NCBI GenBank assembly: GCA_025403435.1
Contig: CM046353.1
Span: 22,575,987-22,639,986 of the forward strand
Source: Artocarpus heterophyllus
Lineage: Eukaryota > Streptophyta > Magnoliopsida > Rosales > Moraceae
Direction of reading: 5' to 3'
DNA length: 64,000 nucleotides
Shown here piece by piece: positions 12,401-24,400 of this stretch. Each line of letters begins with the position of its first letter. The stretch's first letter is position 1. The position numbers were made by a program, and so were the translations under genes. Under the pieces are notes generated by a model. The model was not told the origin of the DNA, made no database searches, and worked only from the letters and a program-made list of their open reading frames with translations.

Positions 12401-15400
12401 GTTAGCTACGAACTTGCGATAATATCCGGTGAGGCCAAGAAATCCGCGCAGCTCCTTCAAACTAGTGGGAATCGGCCACTTCAACATGGCTTCAATCTTT
12501 AAATTATCCACTGCCACTCCTCCTGTTATGATATGTCCCAAGTACTCGATCTTAGTTTGTCCAAAGCTGCATTTCTTTTTGTTAGCATACAATTCATTCC
12601 GCTGTAATTCTTTAAGGACTGCCTCCAAATGCTTTAAGTGCTCCTCCCTAGTTCGACTATAGACCAATATATCATCAAAAAATACTAATACGAACTTCCT
12701 GAGGTATGGGTGGAAAATCTCATTCATGAGGGATTGAAATGTTGCTGGCGCGTTAGTAAGCCCGAACGGCATAACCAAAAACTCATAATGTCCATCATGA
12801 GTCGGAAATGCAGTCTTAGGCACATCCTCGGGCTGGAAGCGGATTTGGTGGTACCCGGATTTGAGATCTATTTTTGAAAAGACAGTAGCTCCATGTAACT
12901 CATCCAGCAACTCGTCTATCACTGGTATGGGAAATCTATCCGGCACTGTCTCTCTGTTGCGGGAGCAGAACCTCCAACTGCCATCTTTCTTCTTGACCAA
13001 GAGAACCGGACTTGAGAAGGGACTCACACTAGGTTGTATAATCCCTGCTGCGAGCATCTCTCCCACCAACCTCTCCATTTCTGTCTTTTGAATCTGTGGA
13101 TACCGATAAGGTCGGACAGTAATTGGTTGGGTTCCTTCCTTGAGTATGATGGCATGCTCTTTCCCTCTTACCGGTGGTAATCCAGTGGGGGACTGAAATA
13201 CAGTCGCCCATTTTCCCAATGTTCCTTGTAAATAATCAGGAGTCACTTCAGCTGCTCCCTCCCCTGTCTCTATTGACATATACCCTAATTCCAAAAGCAT
13301 TCCCTGTCCCTTATGGCGGACTGCCCTCATAATTGACTTCAAAGAAACTGGAGTTCGACATAAGCTAGGATCACCTTGCAGACTCACTTGTGCATCCCCC
13401 ACTCTAAATTTCATAGTTAACGTTCCCCAATTCACTTGTATAGACCCCAACGTTGCCAACCATTGCATTCCCAAAATAACATCGGAACTACCCAGTTCTA
13501 AAGGTAAGAAATCCTTAATTACTTCTAGGTTTTGAAGAGTAAGGCCGACTCCACAACAAATACCTTCTCCCTTTACTGAAATCCCAGTGCCCATAACAAC
13601 CCCATACCCTCCGGTTTTATCCATTGGTAATTCTAATTTCTTGACCAATTCAGCAGCAATAAAATTATGAGTAGCACCACTATCGATAAGGACAATTACC
13701 TCTTGCCGTCCGATCATTCCTTTAAGCTTCAACGTCCGGGGAGTGGTTAACCCAACCACTGAATTTAAAGAAACCTCCACCACTTCTTCCAGCACATCAT
13801 CTGTAGTCTCTTTGAGAGTTGCCTCTTCTTTGTGGATCACGAGCACCTGTAGCTCCTTGTTAGGACATCGATGGCCAAATGTACTTACCATCACATCGAT
13901 AACACAATCCCTTTTCCTTCTTCGACTGGATCTCCGCATCTGTCAGGCGGCGGAATGGTGCCATGGTGGAGCTTCTCGGCTTTTTAGCCATGGGTGATGA
14001 ACGAACATTCCCAGCCACTGGTTGTTTTTGTGTTAAAATAGAAGTAGCAGAATTTGGTTTGGTCACCATGTTGGGGAAGCTTTGTATCCTATTGGACTTT
14101 AACTGCATATTTTTATCTTTAATTCTCTAGGCCAGCTCCATAATTCGGCCCAACCCTTGAGGCTTAAGCATCCTTAGCTCAGCTCGTATCTCCGATCGTA
14201 GGCCATTGATTAAAGTACTCTCCAATACTTGTTCCGACACCTCTCGCAGCGGCGCGGCTAGGATTTCGAACTGGCGTCGAAAATTGCGCATGGAGGTTTC
14301 TTGCCGGAGCGAAAGAAACTTCTCATACTGATTCCCTTCCTGTGTCGGTCTAAATCTCTCCAGCACGAGGGTCTTGAGCTCTGCCCAATCACGGATTGCT
14401 CGCCGGCCATCTTCCCACTGGAACCATGCCAACGCTTCCCCGTCAAGACTTGCTACAGCCACCTCTAACTTTTCTCGATCGCTCAGTCGATTCAACATGA
14501 AATACCGTTCTACTCGAAACACCCATCCATCTGGGTTTAGTCCATCAAAGACCGGCATCTCGACCCGTCGGGTTCTATACTCCGGTCGAGGACCGTCTTC
14601 TCGATCTTGGCCAATCTCGCATCGTCCTCCTTCTATTTCAACCTCTCCCTCCTTCGTTTCTCCATTCTTTTCCCCACCTCCCTGTGTCAGACTCGACCTA
14701 TCAGTAGTGCGCTCCATCTTCGCCGGTGTTCCACCGCGACTGGATTCACCCTTTTGTTGTTGCCTTAATTCTTCCAAGGTGGCGATAACACGATCAAAAC
14801 CTGTCTGCAAGCTCGAGAGTTTTTTTATTTCCTCCTTCATTGCATTAAGCTCATTACTCATAACTCCTACTCGCGCTGCAGCTCGCCCTTTGCCCCTTCC
14901 ATTCGGTCCATCCGTTCCTCGATCTTCCTTTCCTCTGCCTTCCTTGTCGCCATGGTAGATCGTGACCGGCTCTGATGCCAAATTGATAGATTCAGACAGT
15001 AGCTATTCAATTCAGTAGATGAAATTTGAAGTTAAGGCAAGGTAATGGACGTTTATATTTCTGAGATTTGGTTCAATAGCGCTAATACACTTAAGAATTT
15101 AACAGGGGATAGGAAGGTGTTCGAGAGACCTTCTGCTCTCCAAGTTTGATTCTAAATTCAGGAACAAGATTTTTCATAGCCCTCCTCTGCCTCTACTCTC
15201 TCTTTTATTCTCATTTTCTAACTGACTCTAAATCCTTCCCCACGATCTAACCGTTCACTCTCCACTCAATTCCTTCACGCTTCCCACGATCTTCGGAGGT
15301 CATTCTCCTAACGTGACTCAGTCCTTCTTGGCAGCCCACAATCCAACTCATCATTTATTCCACCCTCAGCACTCCTGGCAAGCTCCACCTCAGCTCTTGA

Positions 15401-18400
15401 CTTATTCTCTTCTAACATCAGCCCATGCACATCAGCCCTTATCTCTGAATCTTTTTTTTTGTTGCTTCCTTCTTCTTACATAAGTGACTCGAACTGGAGG
15501 TCTAGGAATTCCATCATACACAGGTACGAATTGGTGTCGTTTTGGACCTTACAGTTTGGACTGGTGGTTTTAAACCCATGTAGTTTGGATGGTGGTTTTT
15601 AGCTGACCTTTGGTAGATAAAGGTTTCAACAAGGAATAAAACATCTCATCAGAGAATTGGTGTTTAAAAAGTATGAGAATTGTGAAGAAACCAGAATATA
15701 GTCATGGGTACTGTTTGAACCATGAGATTTTATGAGGGGGCTAAAAGTTCTTAAAACTGGAGGTTTTGTTCATTTTAAACCTTCCTCATGTTTGAACCTT
15801 CGTTTTATTGTGTTTACTAAATGCCACTTTTACACCCATGGGTCCAAATGGCGAAAACCCACGTTCCAAATGCTACCTTGGAAGAATCTTTAGCTTGTAT
15901 GATTATAAACATTCTGAAATGGTTCATTTATTTCGGAGTAGCGATTGTTGGTTGTTTACAGCTCATGCTGATGTTTTTGCTGCAAAAAGGATGAGAAAGC
16001 TTACGCAAAGGAGGGCGGTTGACTACACTAGCACCGTTGTCCGTTATATGCAGGTAATGTTTCTTAGTTTGCTCTTTTCTGTCCTCTTTTACTGGTTTAT
16101 CAGTTATGTATTCTGTTGGGTATTCCTGCAATTATTATTATTGTTTTTTTTTTTTTTTTTTGTAACATCTCTTTCAAAGCAGCATTTTGTTGAAATTCCT
16201 ATCTTTGGACTTTGAATTTACCCAATAGTAGTACGTGTTGTCCTTGTTGGTAATATATGTACTAACAAAAGGCAGGGAGACGAGAAAGAAGAAACATAAG
16301 CATTTGTACTTTATCTCTTTCATTAGAAATGATGTCCCATTTGAATGACGCCTATATTAACATGTTGCTTAAATCCTATGATAATAATTGTCTCAGTTTA
16401 AGAAATTATAGAACCTTTTTTAGCTTCTAGTTTATCTTCGTTTCTTTTGCCTTTTTTCTCCTTATTTTGCTTTTTTTTTATAAAAAAAATTTTAAGTCCT
16501 ATTTGATATTTCAACTCGCTTTGTCTCCCTCTCTCCTTTTCTTTTGATGTTGGTCCACGTCCATCACATCTTATTATTAATCATCTAAGATGCTCCTTAT
16601 TAACCAATCATGTTTTGTCCGGCCTAAACCACCATTACTGGCTATAAAAAGGGCCTGCATTTGTTGTGCTTCTAGTAGTTTGGTCATTTTCATTTTGAGA
16701 GTTAGATTGAGTTTAATTGGTTGATAACTTGTGGATTTCATGTGGTTATATGTTTCAATATTTGGTGCTGCTATTCTTTCAGATACGAATGTGGCAGCGA
16801 GATTCAAGGGATAGGACGATTTTGCTACCGACACCAGCAGCAGCTGTTGATGTCAGTATTTCTCTATCTCAAATATTCCACCTTTTGCTATTTTCTCAAA
16901 TATGGATGCCTGCAAGCATCATGTTTCCCAGGTCGTCTAATTATTAGCTTTTGGTTGATTGGTTTGTGCTTTCTTATCTTGTTCCTTTGTGTAGATGTTG
17001 CCAACCGTTGCCTATTCAGACAATCCATCAACTAGCTTTGCTGCAAAGTTCGTGCATACTTCTTTGAACAAAAACCGTTGTTCGATTAATAGGGTCCTGG
17101 TGAGTTACATTTTAGAGCTCTTTTGCAACTCTCTTTTTTTTGTTTATCATAATCTATTTAAAAGCTTGTTTGGACTTACATATGGTGTTTCAATTGTGGT
17201 CCAACAACTGTATGTTCTTTTTCTAGTGTCTGATGTTTGGTCCACGTGCGTGTGTCTTAATGATGCAAGCAAACTTAATTAAGAAGAAAAGAGAATGAGA
17301 GGAACACAATAGGACGTGCAATGAAACCATTCCTTGCTGAATCTTTTTTTTCCCCTGAAAAGAAAGAAGATTTCATTTTAAAAATCACCTTACAGCTCCC
17401 AAATCCCACTTGTTCTCCCACGGCCCAATTCTTGATGGTCTTCTGGACTGGCAAATGATGCCTCTCTTTCGGAAAACTAACAGGAATAGAATTGAAATAT
17501 TCCTTCCCATTATTAGTTGTCAAGACTTTTATTTGGGTTTGGAAATGTATTTCAATCATTGGCTAGAATTCTTAAACCCTTAACATCGGATTTTTCTTTC
17601 TAAGAGATATGCCCAACCGACCCTTGGATGATCGTAAATCCAGGTAATGAACCACTTGGTTCCATTTATGTTTGTGACTAGAAGGTCCCTGTGTATCGCT
17701 ATGGACGTAGAAAAAGAAGATAGAAAAGATAGGGAAGTAGTCTGAATAACTTTTTTCTTATTTTTGAAAACAATAGCCGGTACACATAAATAGGAAAAAA
17801 TAAAGAGTGATTCTAGGACTAATTTTAGGAACATAAAATCAGGAATAGGAACATAAAATCAGGATTTCTTTAACTCCCTGATTTTATGTGATTTCCTAAT
17901 TTATTCACAAAAAATCCCTGCTTTCTTTAACTCCCTGATTTTATGTGATTTCCTAATTTATTTAAATGATAACAAAAACACACAAAATCCCTGATTTGAC
18001 GACACTCTCCCTCAAGTTGGCGCAAAGATATCAATCATGCCCAACTTGCTAACTTGAACTTCAAACGGCTGTTTCATCAAGCCCTTGGTGAAGATATCTG
18101 CTACCTGCTTCAAAGTGGGAACAAAAGGAGTACAAATGATCCCTTCTTCGAGCTTTTCTTTTATAAAATGTCTATCGATTTCAACATGTTTTGTTCTGTC
18201 ATGTAGAACAGGATTATGAGCAATGCTGATGGCTGATTTATTATCACAGTACAGCTTCATAGGAAGACTAACTGGCCTTTTAATCTCTTCTAACACTCGC
18301 TTCAGCCAGATTACCTCACATACTCCTTGAGCCATTGAACGAAATTCAGCTTCTGCACTACTTCGGGCAACATCTTGTTTTTTGCTTCTCCAAGTGACCA

Positions 18401-21400
18401 AATTACCCCATACAAAAGTACTGTATCCAGATGTTGATCTTCTATCAGTGATTGAACCTGCCCAATCAGCATCAGTATAGACTTCAATTCCTCTATTTTC
18501 ATTCTTGCTGAAGAACAAGCCTTTTCCTGGAGTAGCTTTTAAATACCGAAGGATTCGAAACACTGCTTCAAGATGTTCCTCACAAGGAGAGTGCATGAAC
18601 TGACTTACCAAGCTCACCGCAAATGCAATGTCTGGCCGAGTATGGGATAAATAAATTAACTTCCCAACTAATCTTTGATATCTACCAATGTCCACAGGAA
18701 CTCTACCCTCACTTCTCCCAGCTTCACATTAGCTTCAATTGGAGTATTGGCTGGCTTACACCCACTCATACCAGTTTCCTTCAGGAGATCCAAGATATAC
18801 TTTCGTTGTGACACTGCTATACCTGTCTTTGATCTTGCAATTTCCATACACGAAGTATCTTAGTTGCCTCAGATCTTTAACCTCAAATTCCTTGGCTAGA
18901 TTTTGCTTCAACTGACTCATTTCTTCTTCATCATCCCCTGTCACAATTATGTCATCTACATATACAATTAAAATTGAGATTTTATTTCTGGAGGAAACTT
19001 TTGTAAAGAGTGGTCTGCCTGCCCTTGACTATAGCCTTGACTTTTCACAAACTTTGTAAATCTTTCAAACCAAGCTCTAGGTGATTGCTTAAGGCCGTAT
19101 AGTGATCTCTTAAGTCTGCATACTTTGGATCCAAACTTCTCAGTAAAACCAGGTGGTGCTTCCATATAGACTTCCTCTTCAAGGTCTCCATTAAGAAAGG
19201 CATTCTTCACGTCTAGCTGATTTAGAGACCAGTCAAGATTTGTTGCAATAGATAAAAGTACACGAACAGTGTTTAGTTTTGCAACCGGCGAGAAAGTCTC
19301 AGAATAATCCACTCCATAAGTCTGTGTATAGCCTTTAGCTACTAGTCGAGCCTTGTATCGTTCCAGAGTTCCATCAGAATTATACTTCACAGTGAATACC
19401 CACTTGCATCCAACAACTGTTTTTCCTTGTGGTAGATCAACCTTTTCCCAAGTAGCATTCTTCTCCAAAGCTCTCATCTCCTCAAGAATAGCTTCTCTCC
19501 ATTCAGGAATATTTGGAGCTTCCTGTACATTGCTTGGAATAGACACACTAGAAACTTGTGAAACAAAAGCATGAAACCGAGGTGAAAGATTGTTATAAGA
19601 AATAAAATTGGATATGGGATGCTTAGTACAAGTCCTAGCACCTTTCCTAAGAGCAATAGGGAGATCATCCGGGCTCGAGAAATTTGACTCAGAATTACCT
19701 GGGGAATTATTGTCTGAATTGATCAAAGGATCATTGACCTCATGATCTAACCTCTGGTCAGATTCTTGGTGGTGCTGTAAGATAGTGTTCCTCTTCCCCT
19801 TTTTTTCTTGGTACTTCCTAGAATAAACAAGACCTTTCCATTGTTTTGCACATTCCTCTACTGTTTCCGGGTTTTGATTCTGAGATGGCATTATAGGACA
19901 TTTTTGAGACTTTTCATCATTTAACTCATTTGTATCCCCTTTCTCATTTACTTTTGACAAAATATCATTGCTACTACATTCAAAATCAATAGTTAAGTCA
20001 GAACCATTTAAAAAAATATCATCTTCACTAAAGTTCTTCTCCCCCTGAAGATGAGGAGTGTGATAGTATGATTGTCCTTCAAAGAAAGTGACATCCATAG
20101 AAACAAACATTTTTTTCAGAACTGGATCAAAACATTTATAACCTTTTTGATTCATCGGATAGCCTACAAAAATGCATTTATGTGCTTTTGGATTAAGTTT
20201 TGTTCGCCTAGGGTCATGATCATGAACAAATGCAGCACTGCCAAAAATTTTAAGAGGAATATTCATTATTAACCTCAAATTCGGAAAGCACTCATTAAAA
20301 AAATTGAGTGGTGTTTTAAACCCCAAGGTTCTTGAAGGCATTTTGTTGATTAAAAAAGCGGCTGTTAAAACGACTTCTCCCCAAAGATACTTTGGAACTT
20401 TTGTTGTAAGACTTAAGGCCCTAGCTACTTCAAGGAGGTGCTTATTTTTTCTTTCAGCCACCCCATTTTGTTGAGGTGTGTTGTTACAAGAACTTTGATG
20501 TATAATCCCTTTTTCATCAAAAAAACTCCCTAATACGTGATTAAAGAATTCTTTGCTATTATCACTTCGAAAAATCTTGATCTGCGTTTCAAATTGTGTT
20601 TGAACCATATTATAAAAATTTTGAAACACTCTTAGCATCAGATTTATCCTTTAGCAAAAACACCCAACTAACCCGAGTATGATCATCAATAAAAGTAATG
20701 AACCAATGTTTTCCAGAAAAAGTTGCCACTCTAGAAGGACCCCATACATCACTGTGAATCATAGTAAATGGTTTTGACCTTTTGTATGGTTGTGGAAGAA
20801 AAACAGCACGATGATGTTTAGCTAATTCACAAACTTCACATTTAAAAACAGAGGCATTTTTATTCATAAATAATTTGGGTAACAACTGTTTTAAATAATG
20901 AAAGTTTGGATGTCCAAACCTAAAATGCCATAACATAATTTCACTTTCACTGGAAACAGAAATAGAATTGAAACAAGTCTGATCTTGTTTTCCAAAGCTT
21001 GTACCGTTATTCAGGAGGTAGAGGCCACCATCTTGTCTAGCATCCCCAATCGTCTTCCCGAGATTAAATCCTGAAATTTACAATGAGATGACAAAAAATT
21101 AATTTGACAATTGAGATCATGAATTAACTTGCTGATTGACAAGAGGTTATATGACAATTGAGGAACATGAAGGACATCTTTTAAAATAAAACGAGGAGAA
21201 ATAACAATTTTTCCTTTCCTTGCAACGGTGGAATAGGACCCATCTGCTATTTTGACTTTTTGATTTCCTGCACAAGGAATGTAAGAGGAAAACAACTACG
21301 AGGATCCAGTCATATGGTCGGTTGCTCTTGAATCTAATATCCAGGAGGTACTTGGATTGACACAGGTAAAGGCTGTGGGTGAAAAATTACCTGACTGGGC

Positions 21401-24400
21401 TAAAGAACAAGATGCATTAGACTTTCCTATGGATTGGGACTGAAATAGCTTGTACAGGTGCTCCATTTGTTCCTTAGTGAAAGGAAGAGATTCTGAGGAT
21501 GACTGCTGCTCCGGATTGGAAGTGTTAACTTGAAGAGCCTGAGTCTCCCCTGCTGTCCATGCATCTTCACCAGATTTTTTCTTCAAATTTGCAGGCTTTC
21601 CATGGAGTTTCCAACAGGTTTCACGTGTATGCCATGGTCTTAGACAATGATCACACCACGGCCTTTGTTTGCCTCCTCGTTTTTCTCCATGTTGGTCACT
21701 GCTGCGAGCCACAAGAGCTGACCCATCCTGATCAGATTTTTTCTCCTCTACTCCCTTTAACATCACTTGTCTACGAGCCTCCTCTCTTCGTACCTCAGAA
21801 AAAACTTCCCTGATGGATGGCAGAGGTTTCCGTCCTAAAATTCGTCCCCGAACCTCATCAAGATCCTTATTTAGACCTGCCAAAAAAACAAACACTCGAC
21901 CTCGTTCAACCTTTTTCTTGTACCGAGCGCCATTAGCTGGATTCTCCCATAATTCATTCTCAAACATGTCCAATTCTTGCCACAACGTCATCATTTCATT
22001 ATAATAGGAAGTGACCTCTCTTTCACCTTGTTGCATCCGCCACAATCGAGTATTTAACTCAAATAACTGGGAATGATTCTAAAGGTCAGAGTAAGTTTCT
22101 CTAACCGCCTCCCAGACATCATAAGCGGTTGGCAGGAACAAGAACGGCTTACCCACTGTTGGCTCCATGGAGTTAACAAGCCAAGCGGTAACCATGGAGT
22201 TTTCTGATCTCCACTTCCGGTATTTTGGATCATCTGCAGGTGGGGCTTTGATTTCTCCATTCAAATATCCAAGCTTTCCCTTTCCGTCAATCACCAAACG
22301 CACGGATTGGGACCATTCTAAATAGTTTTTACCATTTAATTTATGGATGGTAATTTGCAGAGCGCTTTCGGCGATGGATGTGATAGGAGATGGCTGAGAA
22401 TTCCCTTCAGATGACACTACTGGACTGGTAGCGGAAGATGTGGTTGAACTTGAGCCTACCATGGCAGCTCTGTAATTCATGCCGGCGCTGATACCATGTA
22501 GAAAAAGAAGATAGAAAAGATGGGGAAGTAGTCTGAATAACTTTTTTCTTATTTTTGAAAACAATAGCCGGTACACATAAATAGGAAAAAATAAAGAGTG
22601 ATTCTAGGACTAATTTTAGGAACATAAAATCAGGATTTCTTTAACTCCCTAATTTTATGTGATTTCCTAATTTATTCACAAAAAATCCCTGCTTTCTTTA
22701 ACTCCCTGATTTTATGTGATTTCCTAATTTATTCAAATGATAACAAAAACACACAAAATCCCTGATTTGACGACAGATAATGTAAAACAGTTCGTATGCT
22801 TCATTTGGGTGAGGATAAAAAATAAATGCTATGATGTTTAGATAATTGACTAACTTAACTTTTTTTTTTTTTTACAAGAAACAACAAAATTTTATTGAAA
22901 AACAAAGGGTTACCAAAAAGGGAACGGGGACAGAAGGTCCCCTACCAAAAGGAACAAGACAACAAAAAAAAAAACAAGACGATAACAATCACAATAACAG
23001 AAAATCCTAGCTCCTCAATAAACCTGAAAAAGAAAACATAGTAAAGCCTTTTTACATGAGAAATCCATAAAGCAACCAAAGAATTTATCCTATCCCAAAC
23101 TTCAATAATATCTCCCTCAACTCCATCAAAGATTCATTGTTTCGTTCAAGCCACAAGACCCAAGTGACTGCAAGAACAGCTACATTCCAAAGCTTCTTAT
23201 TGGAGCTATTTCTCCCCACCAAAATGTTTGTATTAAACAGGTCCTCAACCCTGACAAGAATGACCCACAAGATTCCAAAAGCCCCCAGCAACCTATACCA
23301 GATCCTCAAAGAAAAAGGGCAATGAAGAAACAAATGGTCAATGTACTAATGATGTGTTGTAGCATAGAAGTCCAATTGTCTCTATTTCTCCAAAGTGATG
23401 TTGTTTATGCAAGAATGATGGCGAGATTGTTGATCGTTTATAACTCCATTGTTCTTGTCATAAACTGAGAAAAGAAAAATTATGGAGAAGCTGAGAGAAG
23501 AAAACTATGAGGAAGAATTTTCTTTATTCAGTTTTCTGCTTATTCACAATGAATTAGACACTATATATAATCATCCTAGCAAAAGAAATAATGATCCTAG
23601 CAAAAGAAAAAAAGGAAAAAAACTACCTCTATTCAGATCCCATGATTTATGGGATATTCTTACAAACTAAGAACAATCAAATCAGCCTAATTCTAGGGAT
23701 ACAAACTGTCAAATTGTTACAGCTAATTGTACAGATATACATCCCACTAATCACTCCCACAAATCACACAAATCACGTTTTTTTTCCACACTCCCCCTCA
23801 AGCTGGTGAATAGGTATTTTCCATTCCCAGCTTGGAGACAAGACTTTGAAACATTGAACTACTTAACCCTTTAGTAAGTACATTTGCAAGTTGGCCATGT
23901 GTAGACACGTACGGCGTAACAATTAACCCACTTTCTAATTTCTCCTTGATGAAGTGTCTATCAATTTCGATGTGCTTCGTTCAATCATGTTGTACCAGGT
24001 TGTGAGCTATGCTAATTGTAGACTTGTTATGACAATAAAGTCTCATTGGGCCATCCCACTTAATCTTCAAGTCTTCTAGGATGATTTTCAACCAGAGTAA
24101 TTCACACACCCCTTGAGCCATTGCTCGAAATTCTGCCTCTGCACTAGACCGTGCCACCACGTTGTTTTTTACTCCTCCACGTCACGAGATTACCGCCACG
24201 AAAGGTGCAATATCCTGAGGTTGACCTTCTGTTAACTATTGACCCAGCATAATCAGCATCCGTGTATGCTTCGAGTACCAAACCACTGTTTCTCTTGAAC
24301 AGAATTCCCTTTCCTGGTGTCCCTTTGAGATATTGTAACACTTGGTGGGCTGCATGCAGATGAACTTCCTTTGGGCTATGCATGAATTGACTAATTACAC

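Larger units (their letters stand above)
9880..15516 (-). mobile_element. Ty3/gypsy chromovirus in FY intron 1, complete but decayed
   Basis: Two LTRs of 532-533 bp flank gag-pol on the minus strand. The 5-bp target duplication TACAC is at 9875-9879 and 15517-15521. The LTRs differ at about nine sites plus one indel by my count (about 2%), so insertion is fairly recent. Order is gag, protease, RT, RNase H, integrase, chromodomain, which is Ty3/gypsy. The chromodomain ending FHLEDKV is typical of Reina-like or related chromoviruses (inference). It sits antisense to FY. Two amber stops, two frame breaks and a small RT deletion make it defective. Confidence 0.93.
17706..22775 (-). mobile_element. 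Ty1/copia retrotransposon B, decayed, in FY intron 4
   Basis: LTRs of 299 and 279 bp flank about 4.5 kb of gag-pol on the minus strand, with a primer site (22485-22496) and a polypurine tract (CAACTTGAGGGAGAG on the minus strand, next to 18004). The left LTR starts CG where the right starts TG, and it carries a roughly 20-bp internal duplication. Flanks (ATGGA and GATAA) do not match, so no target duplication can be shown. Antisense to FY. Confidence 0.88.

Noticed and set aside
14374..14958. 194-codon plus-strand frame over the chromovirus gag
   Set aside because: Antisense of the clear gag frame; no family resemblance.
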